64,000 nt of DNA from an uncultured Pelagibacteraceae bacterium (GTDB lineage: Bacteria > Pseudomonadota > Alphaproteobacteria > Pelagibacterales > Pelagibacteraceae). This document shows positions 1 to 9,780 of this stretch, in pieces. The notes beneath the pieces were generated by a model that had not been told where the DNA came from, ran no database searches, and saw only the letters and a program-made list of their open reading frames with translations. The DNA lies in assembly GCA_902560625.1 (NCBI GenBank), contig CACEMD010000001.1, forward strand, positions 62,001-126,000, written 5' to 3'. Within the stretch, counting starts at the first letter, position 1. Each line of letters opens with the position of its first letter. The translations under genes were made by a program, and so were the position numbers.

Positions 1-17
1 ACCGATAGCATAACTTT

Positions 18-608
18 ATGCATCCAGAATTATTGTCATTATCATTATTTATGCTAGCAACAAGTTGCTCACCAGGTCCAAATAACATAGTTGCTTCTTA
101 TTCTGGTTTTAACTTCGGTATAGTTAAAACATTTCCTCATATGCTTGGCGTTGTATCTGGTTTTACTATTATGGTGTGTGTTTTAAATTTCGGTCTTGTA
201 AATATATTTAAAGTTTATCCACTTTTACAAGAAATACTCAAAGTTTCTGGATCAATATTTTTAATTTATTTGGCTTATAAAATCTCCTTCTCAACAAGTA
301 CAAAACAAAAACAGAAAGAAAGTCCATTAAAATTTATCGAAACATTTTTTTTTCAGTTTTTAAACCCCAAAGGGGTAATTGTAGGAATAATAATTATTTC
401 AACCTATGTTGAGAGCGGGGAAAAATTTTTAAATCATTCATTTTGGGTAATTGCTGTTTGTTTTTTTTCAGCTCTGATAAGTATTACATTTTGGACCTTA
501 GTAGGTAAATTTTTAAGAAGATTCGCGACAAATAATAAATTTATTAAGCTTTTTAACTATGTTATGTCGCTTCTTTTATTAACATGTATAGCTACTTTTT
601 ACTTGTAA
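18..608 (+). CDS. LysE/RhtB-family amino acid exporter
   Basis: Predicted inner-membrane exporter of the LysE/RhtB superfamily, which effluxes amino acids or small metabolites. The 196-residue length is usual for the family. Residues 18-22 read SPGPN, the conserved motif at the end of the first membrane helix, and roughly five or six hydrophobic segments follow, with a charged loop near residues 92-105. The substrate cannot be told from sequence. The first ATG in the window frame is used as start, and the gene is complete. It is followed after 45 bases by the aconitase gene and need not be functionally linked to it. Confidence 0.85.
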   Translation: MHPELLSLSLFMLATSCSPGPNNIVASYSGFNFGIVKTFPHMLGVVSGFTIMVCVLNFGLVNIFKVYPLLQEILKVSGSIFLIYLAYKISFSTSTKQKQKESPLKFIETFFFQFLNPKGVIVGIIIISTYVESGEKFLNHSFWVIAVCFFSALISITFWTLVGKFLRRFATNNKFIKLFNYVMSLLLLTCIATFYL

Positions 609-653
609 ATTTGATACATAATTTCGACTAAATAATTTATAAAATAAACATTT

Positions 654-3323
654 ATGAAACCAGGTAATAAAAATTCATACAGATCATTAAAATCAATAAA
701 TATTGATGGTAAAACTTATAAATATTTTTCCTTAATAGAGGCAGAAAAAAACGGTCTTACTAATATATCTAAGTTGCCAAAATCAATTAAAGTTTTATTA
801 GAAAATTTATTAAGATATGAAGATGATAAAACAGTAACTAAAAACCAAATTGATGCAATTAGTGATTGGTTAAAAAATAAAAAATCTAGTACTGAGATAG
901 CCTATAGGCCAACAAGAGTACTACTACAAGACTATACTGGCATACCAGCTGTTGCTGATTTAGCAGCAATGAGAGAGGCAATAAAAGAAAAAAATAAAGA
1001 TCCAAAATCAATCAATCCCCTTTCACAAGTTGATTTGGTAATTGACCATTCTGTTCAAGTTGATCAATTTGCAAAAAAAAATTCATTAGAAAAGAATGTT
1101 GAAATTGAATTTAAAAGAAATGGAGAAAGATATTCATTTTTAAAATGGGGACAACAAGCATTTGATAATTTTAGAATTGTGCCACCTGGAACTGGAATCT
1201 GTCACCAGGTTAATTTAGAGTATCTATCAAAAGTTATTTGGTCAGAAAATCATGATGGAATAGAATATTTATTTCCAGATACTCTGGTTGGAACAGACAG
1301 TCATACAACAATGGTGAATGGTCTATCAGTTCTTGGTTGGGGTGTTGGTGGAATTGAAGCTGAAGCTGGAATGTTAGGCCAGCCAATTTCAATGTTAATA
1401 CCTGAGGTAGTAGGATTTGAAATGTTAAATAAATTACCTGAGGGCACAACAGCAACAGATCTAGTTTTAACAGTAGTAAAAATGTTGAGAGACAAAGGGG
1501 TAGTTGGAAAATTTGTTGAGTTTTATGGCGAAGGACTAAAAAATTTAACATTAGCTGATAGAGCAACAATCGCTAACATGGCTCCAGAGTATGGCGCTAC
1601 GTGCGGTTATTTCCCAATAGATGAAGAAACTTTAAAGTACTTAGAGTTTTCAGGTAGAGATAAGAAGATAATTAGAATCGTTGAAGAATATTCAAAAGCA
1701 CAAGGTCTTTGGAAAAGTAATGAAATAGAATTTAGCGATACTATTACACTCGATATGTCAACTGTAGTTCCAACAATATCAGGACCAAAAAGACCTCAGG
1801 ATAAAGTTTTATTAACAAATGCAGCAGACAATTTTAAAGAAGTTTTTGAAAATGTTAATAATAGAAAAAATTTAAATAGTTCAATTGTAGAGGGTACTGA
1901 CTATAAAATAAGTGATGGTTCAATATTAATTGCTGCAATTACATCATGTACAAATACATCTAATCCAAATGTTTTGATTGCTGCCGGTCTTCTCGCAAAA
2001 AAAGCTGTAGAGTTTGGATTAAAAACCAAACCTTGGGTTAAAACTTCGTTAGCTCCAGGATCGCAAGTTGTTACAGATTATTTGTTAAAAGCGGGACTAA
2101 ACTCATACCTGGATGAACTTGGCTTTAATTTAGTTGGATACGGATGTACAACTTGTATTGGTAACTCTGGACCATTACCAGAAAATATAACAAAATCTGT
2201 AAAAAAAGATAATATATATGCAGTTTCTGTTTTATCTGGTAATAGAAATTTTGAGGGGCGGATATCACCATTAGTTAAAGCAAATTATTTAGCATCACCA
2301 CCACTTGTTGTTGCTTATGCACTTGTTGGTTCAATGTTTACAAATTTATATAAGGATCCTTTAGGTAAAAATTCAGCAGGCAAAGAAATATATTTAAAAG
2401 ATATTTGGCCATCTAATAAAGAAATAGAAGAGACATTAAAAAAGTCTTTAAACCCCGAGATGTTCATAAAAAGATATTCAAATGTTTCTGCTGGACCTGA
2501 CCAATGGAGAAATATTAAAACTGAAGAAAGCAGTATATACAATTGGAATGAAGGCTCTACTTATGTAAAAAAACCACCATTTTTCGAAAATATGACAGAT
2601 GAGCCTGAGGGATTTCAATCAATAAAAGATGCCCGACCACTATTAATCTTAGGAGACATGATTACAACAGATCATATATCCCCAGCTGGTTCTATTCAAA
2701 AAGACAGCCCAACAGGTGAATATTTTATGAAGCACCAAATTTTACCACAAGATTATAATTCATATGGATCAAGAAGAGGAAACCATGAAGTGATGATGAG
2801 AGGAACTTTTGCAAATATCAGAATTAAAAATGAGATGGCACCAGGCACTGAGGGAGGTTTCACAAAATTATACCCAGAAAATAAAATTATGTCAGTATAT
2901 GAAGCAGTTACAGAATATAAAAAAAGAGGAACAGATTTAGTTGTTATAGGTGGAAAAGAATATGGCACAGGTTCATCAAGAGATTGGGCTGCAAAAGGGA
3001 CAAAATTATTAGGCGTCAAAGCTGTAATAGCTGAAAGTTTTGAAAGAATACATAGATCAAATTTAGTTGGTATGGGTATTCTTCCATTACAATTCATAAA
3101 TGGGGCTGATAGAAAAAAGCTTAATTTAGTAGGATCTGAATTAATTAGTATTTTAGATTTAGAAAAAGGTATTATCCCAGGAGACAATTTAACGATAGAT
3201 ATAAAATATGCTTCAGGTGAAATTAAAAAAATTAAATTACTCTGTAGGATAGATACAAAAAATGAATTAGAATATTATAAAAATGGTGGAATTTTAAAGT
3301 ATGTATTAAGAAATATGTTTTAG
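654..3323 (+). CDS. acnA: Aconitate hydratase AcnA
   Basis: Cytosolic TCA-cycle aconitase interconverting citrate and isocitrate, of the AcnA/IRP type. The 889-residue length is normal for this type. The three cysteine ligands of the 4Fe-4S cluster are visible at about residues 432 (SCTNT), 498 and 501 (GCTTC). The swivel domain is recognisable near the C-terminus with GSSRDWAAKG. The start ATG fits the N-terminal conservation. The next gene starts one base after the stop, so acnA is probably transcribed with the envelope genes downstream, which is an arrangement of convenience rather than shared function. Confidence 0.97.
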   Translation: MKPGNKNSYRSLKSINIDGKTYKYFSLIEAEKNGLTNISKLPKSIKVLLENLLRYEDDKTVTKNQIDAISDWLKNKKSSTEIAYRPTRVLLQDYTGIPAVADLAAMREAIKEKNKDPKSINPLSQVDLVIDHSVQVDQFAKKNSLEKNVEIEFKRNGERYSFLKWGQQAFDNFRIVPPGTGICHQVNLEYLSKVIWSENHDGIEYLFPDTLVGTDSHTTMVNGLSVLGWGVGGIEAEAGMLGQPISMLIPEVVGFEMLNKLPEGTTATDLVLTVVKMLRDKGVVGKFVEFYGEGLKNLTLADRATIANMAPEYGATCGYFPIDEETLKYLEFSGRDKKIIRIVEEYSKAQGLWKSNEIEFSDTITLDMSTVVPTISGPKRPQDKVLLTNAADNFKEVFENVNNRKNLNSSIVEGTDYKISDGSILIAAITSCTNTSNPNVLIAAGLLAKKAVEFGLKTKPWVKTSLAPGSQVVTDYLLKAGLNSYLDELGFNLVGYGCTTCIGNSGPLPENITKSVKKDNIYAVSVLSGNRNFEGRISPLVKANYLASPPLVVAYALVGSMFTNLYKDPLGKNSAGKEIYLKDIWPSNKEIEETLKKSLNPEMFIKRYSNVSAGPDQWRNIKTEESSIYNWNEGSTYVKKPPFFENMTDEPEGFQSIKDARPLLILGDMITTDHISPAGSIQKDSPTGEYFMKHQILPQDYNSYGSRRGNHEVMMRGTFANIRIKNEMAPGTEGGFTKLYPENKIMSVYEAVTEYKKRGTDLVVIGGKEYGTGSSRDWAAKGTKLLGVKAVIAESFERIHRSNLVGMGILPLQFINGADRKKLNLVGSELISILDLEKGIIPGDNLTIDIKYASGEIKKIKLLCRIDTKNELEYYKNGGILKYVLRNMF

Positions 3324-3324
3324 T

Positions 3325-3969
3325 ATGGACCAAGAAGTAGATTTAATTACAAAAAATACAAGAAATGAGAGAATTGCAAATTTTTTTAAAAAAAATTTCA
3401 AAACTCTTATTTTATTTTTATCTTTAATAATAATAGCGATTTTTATATTTTTTGGATTTAAGTATTTAGAAAATAAAAAAAATTTAAAATTATCAAATAA
3501 ATATAACAATATTATAACAGATTATGAAACTGTAGATAAAAATTTTGTTGTTAATGAACTTAGAAGTATTATTGAAGAAAAAAATAAAACATATTCACCA
3601 CTTTCTCTATTTTTCATTATTGATAATGATCTAATTACTTCAAAAAATGAAATTAATAAATATTTTGATTTAATTATAAATGATCTCAAGCTAGATAAAG
3701 AAATAAAAAGATTAATTATTTATAAAAAGGCTCTTTATAATGCCAATGATATATCCGAGGATCAATTAATTTCAATCTTGAATCCAATAATTAGCAGCAA
3801 TAGTATATGGAAATCTCATTCATTATACCTTTTAGCAGAATATTTTTTTTCTAAAGGGGAAAATCAAAAAGCTAAGCAATTTTTTCAAAAGATATTAGTT
3901 ACTGAAAATGCTAATCAACAAATAATAATAGAAGCTCAAAAAAGATTAAAAAGAGACTTAGGTGAATAA
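3325..3969 (+). CDS. YfgM-like membrane-anchored TPR protein
   Basis: 214 residues: a short cytoplasmic N-terminus with basic residues, one transmembrane helix at about residues 26-48, and a periplasmic helical region whose C-terminal part (about 155-205) resembles a TPR pair, with a SLYLLAEYFFSKGENQKAKQFF stretch typical of such repeats. This is the layout of YfgM, an ancillary SecYEG/periplasmic chaperone-network protein. Its position directly before a BamB-like gene, with an 8-base overlap, matches the yfgM-bamB order of other proteobacteria and is the best support. Overall similarity is weak, so the call rests mainly on topology and context. Confidence 0.6.
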   Translation: MDQEVDLITKNTRNERIANFFKKNFKTLILFLSLIIIAIFIFFGFKYLENKKNLKLSNKYNNIITDYETVDKNFVVNELRSIIEEKNKTYSPLSLFFIIDNDLITSKNEINKYFDLIINDLKLDKEIKRLIIYKKALYNANDISEDQLISILNPIISSNSIWKSHSLYLLAEYFFSKGENQKAKQFFQKILVTENANQQIIIEAQKRLKRDLGE

Positions 3970-5269
3970 AATCAAAGTAATATTTGTAATTATTTTATTT
4001 TTATTCGGGTGTTCATTAAATCCAAATTCAAAATTCTGGACTGAAGAAAAAGATTTATCCAATAATCTAAAAAATTATAAAATAGTTAAAGTATTTAAAA
4101 AAAAAGAAAATAAAAAGGAAGAATTTAACAAAAATGTTGAAATTAAACTTATATCAAAATTTAAAAATAAAAAATTTTCTGAAAATTTAGATAATAATTT
4201 TGGATATATAAATTTTGCAAGTGAACTCGATAAAATTTCAAATTACAATTTTTCAAAAATCAAAGATTTTAATATTTACAAACCTGATCCAATATTTCAT
4301 AGTAATGGAATTATTTTTTTTGAGGCTGATGGAACAATAATAAATTTTGATTTTAATTCTAAATTGTTATGGCAACAAAATATATATAACAAGAAAGAAA
4401 AAAAAACTGGACCAATCTTATATTTTTCCATTTATAAAAACTTCCTAATTGTTGCTGACAACTTAGCTAAGTATTACAAAATAGACCTTAATTCTGGAGG
4501 TGTTCTATGGATAAAAGAAAAAACTTCACCATTTAATTCACAAATAAAATCATATAAGAACAATTTTTATTTAATTGACTCTGATAATGTTCTAAGATCG
4601 ATCTCAATAGTTGATGGTAAAGAGAACTGGAAAGTTAAAACAGATAATTTTTTAATTCAATCAAAAAAAAGGTTATCTCTAATTGTAACTCAAGATAAAG
4701 TTATTTTTATTAACAAAATTGGTGATATTACTGCTGTTGATATTTCGTCAGGACAATTAAAATGGCAAACTCCTACACAAAATACAGAAGTTCATGCTGG
4801 ATCTTTTTCAGTATCTAATTCAGATTTAGTTTTAGATGAAAAAACTTTATTTATTTCAAATAATGAAAATGGATTTTATTCAATTGACGTATCTGGAGGA
4901 ATTATAAATTGGAGACAAAATTTACTCTCTGTTACAAGACCAACTATTATACAAAATTTAATTTTTACTATTTCTTTAGATGGAAACTTTGTTGTTATAG
5001 AAAAAACAACAGGCAATATAATTAGAATAACCAACCTATTCGAAGGACTTAAAAAAAAAGAAAGAGAGAGAATCTTGGCCAATGGATTTATCGTTGGAAA
5101 AAAATACGTTTATATGTCTACAAATAATGGTAAATTATTTTTAATTGATATATTAACAGGCAAAACTTTAAAAATAATTAAAATTGACAATCAGAGTATT
5201 TCAGGACCATTTATTATTAACAATTTTTTATATTTGGTCAAAAGTAAATCTATAATTAAATTAAACTAA
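3962..5269 (+). CDS. bamB: BamB-like PQQ-repeat outer-membrane assembly lipoprotein
   Basis: 435-residue lipoprotein with a beta-propeller of PQQ-like repeats. The N-terminus is a lipoprotein signal with lipobox LFGC (Cys at about residue 17). Repeats with the pattern of G-x-x-x-W are seen, e.g. GGVLWIKE, GKENWKV, GQLKWQT and GGIINWRQ. Known BamB is an accessory of the BAM complex that folds outer-membrane beta-barrels. The start is GTG at 3962, inside the previous gene, and gives a correctly placed signal sequence. A lysine-rich linker (about residues 40-75) separates the lipid anchor from the propeller. The engA/der gene that often follows bamB is absent here. Confidence 0.82.
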   Translation: MNKIKVIFVIILFLFGCSLNPNSKFWTEEKDLSNNLKNYKIVKVFKKKENKKEEFNKNVEIKLISKFKNKKFSENLDNNFGYINFASELDKISNYNFSKIKDFNIYKPDPIFHSNGIIFFEADGTIINFDFNSKLLWQQNIYNKKEKKTGPILYFSIYKNFLIVADNLAKYYKIDLNSGGVLWIKEKTSPFNSQIKSYKNNFYLIDSDNVLRSISIVDGKENWKVKTDNFLIQSKKRLSLIVTQDKVIFINKIGDITAVDISSGQLKWQTPTQNTEVHAGSFSVSNSDLVLDEKTLFISNNENGFYSIDVSGGIINWRQNLLSVTRPTIIQNLIFTISLDGNFVVIEKTTGNIIRITNLFEGLKKKERERILANGFIVGKKYVYMSTNNGKLFLIDILTGKTLKIIKIDNQSISGPFIINNFLYLVKSKSIIKLN

Positions 5270-5270
5270 G

Positions 5271-5702
5271 ATGTTTCTTAAATTATTAGAAAAAGTTGGA
5301 AGAAAAAAAATAGTTTTAGACAGAGGACCCTCACATCCAAAATATAGTAAAGCAAAACCATGGATGAACAGGTATTATCTTTTATTTAGACACAGACCAA
5401 AATGGTTTCCATTTAATATATTGATACACGAAATGTTAGATGATGATCATGGCGAAGGAGTACATAACCATTTATTTCCTTTCATGACTATTATTTTGAG
5501 AGGCGGTTATTTTGAGACATTAAAAGATGGAAAACATTGGCGACCTCCGGGTTATATTGGATTTAGATCTGCCAACACATTTCACAGGGTTGATTTAAAA
5601 CCCGGCACTAAACCTATGACACTTTTTTTTTCTGGTCCATATGGTTTAAGAAAAGGGCCGAGATCAGAATATGGTATAGATTTTAAAACAAAAATTAAAT
5701 AA
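5271..5702 (+). CDS. Cupin-fold protein
   Basis: 143-residue single-domain cupin candidate. Histidines in HNHLFPF (about residue 68) and, later, in NTFHRVDLKPG (about residue 104) look like the two cupin metal-binding motifs, with the glycine-rich turn in between. No signal peptide. The start ATG is one base after the preceding stop, so it is likely cotranscribed with the BamB-like gene. The specific substrate or activity is not recognisable; cupins range from dioxygenases and isomerases to storage or sensor proteins. It is too divergent from the DMSP lyase cupins (DddL, Q, W, K) for such a call. Confidence 0.6.
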   Translation: MFLKLLEKVGRKKIVLDRGPSHPKYSKAKPWMNRYYLLFRHRPKWFPFNILIHEMLDDDHGEGVHNHLFPFMTIILRGGYFETLKDGKHWRPPGYIGFRSANTFHRVDLKPGTKPMTLFFSGPYGLRKGPRSEYGIDFKTKIK

Positions 5703-5708
5703 GAGTAC

Positions 5709-7133
5709 TTATTTTTTTAAGGATTGAAATGCTTGTAATGCAGCATTTCTAGCACTCTCATGATTAACAATTGGTGAAGGGTAATCTCTTCCTATCACAA
5801 CATTTATTTGTTCTTGATATTTTTTTTCTAACTCCCAAGGTTTTTGTAGATATTCTTTTGGAAAATTTTTTAATTCAGGAACCCATTTTAAAGTATATTC
5901 GCCGTTTTTATCAAATTTTTCACCCTGCAAGAATGGATTAAATATTCTAAAATATGGAGCTGCGTCAGCACCACTACCTGCAACCCATTGCCATTGTGCA
6001 ACATTATTTGCCTCATTAAAATCCACCAAGCAATTTCTAAAATGTTTTTCACCTTCTCTCCAATGAATTCTTAAATGTTTTATTAAAAAGGATGCTACTA
6101 CCATTCTTAGCCTATTATGCATCCAACCTGTTTCATATAATTCTCTCATTCCAGCATCAACAATAGGGTAACCGGTTATTCCCTTTTTCCATGCGTCTAG
6201 ATGTTTATTATTTTTAACCCAGGGAAATCTGTCAAACTCTTTACGTAAATTTCCTTTAAGCATTTCAGGAAAATTATTTATTAAACTATGAGAAAATTCT
6301 CTCCATCCTAGTTCATTAATATATTTTCTATAACCTTTTCCTTTATTCTTAATTTCGCTACATTCCCTCCAGATTGTTTCAACAGAAATTTGCCCGTGTT
6401 TTAAATATGGAGAAACTTTAGAGGTTCCTTCTATATTAGGATAATCTCTTGTGTCACCATATTGTGAAATTTTATTTTTTATAAATTCTTTTGATATTTT
6501 TAAAGCTTCAGTTTCGGAGGGCATCCAATATTTTTCAAATTTTTTGTACCAATTATTATTCGGTAAAATTTTTTCAATTTGGATTGTATTTTTAAAAAAA
6601 GATTTAGAATTTTTTAATTTTTTAATATTTGTTGGTTTCGATGGAATTTTGTTTAGATATCTTTGTTCAGCATTTTTCCAAAATGGAGTAAATACTTTGA
6701 AAGGAGTGCCATCATCTTTTACTACTTCTTGATATTCAATTAAAATATTTCCTTTAAATAATTTAAAATTTATTTCATTTATATTAAAATGACTTGATAT
6801 TTTTGTTTCTTTATATTTTTGAGAAGGTTCATAAACTTTATTTGCATATATAGAAATATCTTGATTATTTTTAATATTTGCTAAGACTTCTACATCATCG
6901 CCTAATAAAACTTCTAAATTAATATTATATACCTTCAAATCTTTTTGTAGATTTTTTAAAGATTTGAATAACCACCATTTTTGTGCCTCTCTTTTACCAT
7001 CAAATTCATTTTTATTATAAACGTATAAAGTTGTTACAATTTCATGATTTTGAGTTGCATATGAAAGTGCTGCATTATCTTTAATTCTTAGATCTTCCCT
7101 TAACCATACTAAAGCTTTTTTTGTCATGTTCAT
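5709..7133 (-). CDS. phrB: Deoxyribodipyrimidine photolyase (class I)
   Basis: 474-residue DNA photolyase that uses blue light and FADH to split cyclobutane pyrimidine dimers. The N-terminal antenna-chromophore domain begins with LVWLREDLRIKDN. The C-terminal FAD-binding domain is well conserved, with ELGWREFSH, GYPIVDAGMREL, TGWMHNRLRM and VAQWQWVAGSGADAAPYFRIFNP. Length fits class I enzymes. It lies 5 bases downstream of the PLP lyase gene on the same strand and converges with the cupin gene. A photolyase suits a surface-ocean organism. A cryptochrome role is possible but the sequence looks like a standard repair enzyme. Confidence 0.93.
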   Translation of the reverse strand: MNMTKKALVWLREDLRIKDNAALSYATQNHEIVTTLYVYNKNEFDGKREAQKWWLFKSLKNLQKDLKVYNINLEVLLGDDVEVLANIKNNQDISIYANKVYEPSQKYKETKISSHFNINEINFKLFKGNILIEYQEVVKDDGTPFKVFTPFWKNAEQRYLNKIPSKPTNIKKLKNSKSFFKNTIQIEKILPNNNWYKKFEKYWMPSETEALKISKEFIKNKISQYGDTRDYPNIEGTSKVSPYLKHGQISVETIWRECSEIKNKGKGYRKYINELGWREFSHSLINNFPEMLKGNLRKEFDRFPWVKNNKHLDAWKKGITGYPIVDAGMRELYETGWMHNRLRMVVASFLIKHLRIHWREGEKHFRNCLVDFNEANNVAQWQWVAGSGADAAPYFRIFNPFLQGEKFDKNGEYTLKWVPELKNFPKEYLQKPWELEKKYQEQINVVIGRDYPSPIVNHESARNAALQAFQSLKK

Positions 7134-7138
7134 TTATT

Positions 7139-8266
7139 CTAATCTTTTTTATTTAATAATTCATGATACAAATTTTCATCTGCGTCACCTTCACACCCAA
7201 TTATTAATACATTAGAATTTTTGTTTAATTTGATTTCTTTTTTATCATGTTCGTTATTGCATAATCCTATTATAGAAATTATTCCGGGTGTGGAGCACTC
7301 ACCGCCAATAATTTTCTCATCACAAAACTCAGAATTAGCTAAGTATTTTACTGTTTTTGAGATTTTATCATCTTTAACTGTTACACAATAATTGAGAGAA
7401 TTTTTAAGTATTTGCCATGGTATTAATGATACTTCACCACATGACATACCACCTAGGATACTTTCCTTTTCTATTTGAATTTTTTTAATTTCGCCTACCT
7501 TGATGCTTTCCAAAACGCAAGCTGCGCTCTCAGGTTCAACGACTATTATAATAGGGTTATAATCTAAATATCTTGCTATTCCAGCAATCATTCCTGCAGC
7601 CATACCCCCAACTCCAGCTTGAAGAAAAATATGAGAAATTTTTTGATTATCCATTTGTTCTGCAATTTCTTTCATCATTACAGAATATCCAGCCATTGTT
7701 AATTTTGGAACATCTACATAATTTTCCCAAGCAACATCTTGCACAATTTGCCAATTATTTTTTTTTGACTGTTTAATACATTCATTTAAAGAGTTTTCAT
7801 AATTTCCTTTTACTCTTATTACGTCTGCTCCAAAATTTTTCATAACTTGCACTCTATTTTCACTTACATGCTCACTTACAAATATTTTACAGTCTAGTCC
7901 TAATTTTTGTGTTCCCCAGGCTACTGATCTTCCATGATTTCCAGCAGTGGCCGTAGAAACAATTATTTCTTTATTTCCTTTTGTAACCTTTTCCACAGCA
8001 TAGGCACCACCAAGAGCTTTAAATGATTTTAAATGAAATCTTTTAGATTCGTCTTTATAAAAAATTCTATTAACATTTAATTTTTTTGAAAGCTTATTAA
8101 GTTGCAACAAAGGAGTTGGCGAGTAATTTTTCCATTTAGATATTGTTTTATAGGCTTCATCAATTTCTTTATCTGCAAGTATATTTAAAATTTTTTTTTT
8201 GTTAAAGTTGCTTTTATTATTTTTCAAACAATTGGAAATCTTCCAGTCAGATATCTCAATGGACAT
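7139..8266 (-). CDS. PLP-dependent ammonia-lyase, diaminopropionate ammonia-lyase-like
   Basis: 375-residue fold-type II PLP enzyme. The PLP lysine sits in LKSFKALGGAYA (about residue 80), the ATAGNHGRSVAWG loop binds the substrate carboxylate, and the glycine-rich phosphate loop is GVGGMAAGMIAG. These motifs resemble 2,3-diaminopropionate ammonia-lyase more than threonine dehydratase or cysteine synthase, though it is somewhat shorter than typical DAPAL (about 400). It would release ammonia and a keto acid from a small amino acid. It follows the GmaS-like gene by 3 bases, hinting at a link to nitrogen or amine catabolism. The substrate is inferred only loosely. Confidence 0.7.
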   Translation of the reverse strand: MSIEISDWKISNCLKNNKSNFNKKKILNILADKEIDEAYKTISKWKNYSPTPLLQLNKLSKKLNVNRIFYKDESKRFHLKSFKALGGAYAVEKVTKGNKEIIVSTATAGNHGRSVAWGTQKLGLDCKIFVSEHVSENRVQVMKNFGADVIRVKGNYENSLNECIKQSKKNNWQIVQDVAWENYVDVPKLTMAGYSVMMKEIAEQMDNQKISHIFLQAGVGGMAAGMIAGIARYLDYNPIIIVVEPESAACVLESIKVGEIKKIQIEKESILGGMSCGEVSLIPWQILKNSLNYCVTVKDDKISKTVKYLANSEFCDEKIIGGECSTPGIISIIGLCNNEHDKKEIKLNKNSNVLIIGCEGDADENLYHELLNKKD

Positions 8267-8269
8267 AAA

Positions 8270-9595
8270 TTAGCAATCTAGGGTATTTTTCTTTTCCCAA
8301 TCTGTGACTGGTTTATTTTTATCAAAAGTTTCATCTAGATTAAAATTATCAATTTCTTGATTTCTTAACTTAATATAACTCTTGATAACATCCTCGCCAA
8401 AAATTTCATTTATATCTTTGTTGTCTTCAAGTTTCTGTAAAGAATCTTCAAGTTGATCTGGAAGTTTTGAAAGCTCTGGGTAATTTTCATAGTCAGTGTA
8501 CATGTTGCAGTTTAGAAGTTTTCCTGGATCTGACCTATTATTAAGTCCATACAATCCAGATGCAATTACTCCTGCTTGTAATAAATAAGGATTAGCAGAC
8601 CCATCCATTAGTCTTAGTTCAAATCTACCAGGGTCAGGTATCCTAATCATATGTGTTCTATTATTTCCTGAGTATGAAATACTTGAAGGTGACCATGATG
8701 ATCCAGATTTCGTAGGAGGAGCATTTATTCTTCTATAACTATTTATTGTAGGATTGAAAAAAGCAGATAGCGACTCCGCATGTTTCATAATCCCACCTAA
8801 AAAATTATATGCCATTTTGCTTAAACCATATCTATCTCCATTATCTAAGAACTTATTTATCTTTCCATTCCATAAAGATATATGTGCATGACATCCATTG
8901 CCTGTAAGGTTTGAAAATGGTTTTGGCATAAATGTTGCTCTTAAACCATGCTTCTCAGCAAGTGATTTAACCATAAATTTAAAAAAAACATGTCTATCAG
9001 CTGTTATCAAGCAGTCTGAGTAATCCCAATTCATTTCAAATTGGCCATTAGCATCTTCGTGGTCATTTTGATACGGACCCCAACCTAATTCAATCATACA
9101 ATCACATATTTCTTTTATTAAATCATATCTTCTCATTAGAGCAGACTGATCGTAACATGGCTTTGACTGAGTATCTCTATCATCAGCAATTTGCGTTCCA
9201 TCTTGAGTAATCAAGAAGTATTCACATTCTACACCAGATTTCATATAAAGGTTTTTTTTAGATAACATATCAATTTGATTTTTTAAAATAACTCTTGGGG
9301 AAGCTTTAACTGGTTTGCCATTCATCCATAGATCTGATGATAGCCAACCAACTTCTTTATTCCACGGTAACTGAATTAAACTATCAGCATCTGGAATTGC
9401 AAACATATCTGTATCAGCAGGGGTCATGTCCAACCATGTTGCAAAACCTGCGAAACCTGCTCCATTTTTTTGCATATCGTTAATTGCCCTAGTAGGAACT
9501 AATTTTGATCTTAAAACTCCAAAAAGATCAACAAAGCTTATTAAAAAATATTTAATTTTTTTTGTTTTAGCAATCGATGAAAGATTTTTTGACAT
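8270..9595 (-). CDS. gmaS: Glutamine synthetase type III-like; likely gamma-glutamylmethylamide synthetase
   Basis: 441-residue member of the glutamine synthetase fold. Metal and nucleotide motifs are visible: the glutamates in GVECEYFL, NDHEDANGQFEMNW, the GNGCHAHISLW histidine loop, and the NRTHMIRIPDPGRFELRLMDGSANPYL active-site segment in the C-terminal half. The length and the EDANGQF motif fit the GmaS/GlnT group, in which GmaS ligates methylamine to glutamate with ATP to give gamma-glutamylmethylamide. The same strand carries MgsABC-like subunits, Amt and Tdm, which supports GmaS over ammonia assimilation. The exact substrate remains inference; a glutamate-ammonia ligase of the GlnT type is the alternative. 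Confidence 0.8.
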   Translation of the reverse strand: MSKNLSSIAKTKKIKYFLISFVDLFGVLRSKLVPTRAINDMQKNGAGFAGFATWLDMTPADTDMFAIPDADSLIQLPWNKEVGWLSSDLWMNGKPVKASPRVILKNQIDMLSKKNLYMKSGVECEYFLITQDGTQIADDRDTQSKPCYDQSALMRRYDLIKEICDCMIELGWGPYQNDHEDANGQFEMNWDYSDCLITADRHVFFKFMVKSLAEKHGLRATFMPKPFSNLTGNGCHAHISLWNGKINKFLDNGDRYGLSKMAYNFLGGIMKHAESLSAFFNPTINSYRRINAPPTKSGSSWSPSSISYSGNNRTHMIRIPDPGRFELRLMDGSANPYLLQAGVIASGLYGLNNRSDPGKLLNCNMYTDYENYPELSKLPDQLEDSLQKLEDNKDINEIFGEDVIKSYIKLRNQEIDNFNLDETFDKNKPVTDWEKKNTLDC

Positions 9596-9614
9596 ATTTT
9601 ATCTTAGCATGTTT

Positions 9615-9776
9615 TTATTTAAAAAAAGATAAAAAGAAGTCTTTATAATAAATTAAATTTACTGATATTATAATAATTATTGCTACCAAAACTCCATACT
9701 TTGCTTTTGGCCATGCAAGTCTAGCCATTTTTTCTGGAGTTTTATTTTGATTAGATTTTAATTTTTCCTCTTGCAT
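9615..9776 (-). CDS. Small single-pass membrane protein, 53 aa
   Basis: A short reading frame of 53 codons plus stop starting at ATG 9776 on the minus strand. The protein has a charged N-terminus rich in Glu, Lys and Asn, a KMARLAWPKAKYG stretch, then one strongly hydrophobic helix (about residues 27-42, VLVAIIIIISVNLIYY) and a short aromatic tail. It lies between the other small membrane gene and the GmaS-like gene, filling what would otherwise be a 225-base gap. A hairpin with a short T tract stands directly before its start. I do not recognise the family. Coding status is inferred from coherent topology and placement. Confidence 0.55.
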   Translation of the reverse strand: MQEEKLKSNQNKTPEKMARLAWPKAKYGVLVAIIIIISVNLIYYKDFFLSFFK

Positions 9777-9780
9777 TTTA

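Noticed and set aside
2753-3187. A 144-codon open frame on the minus strand opposite acnA
   Set aside because: Antisense to the conserved swivel domain of aconitase; no independent signal.
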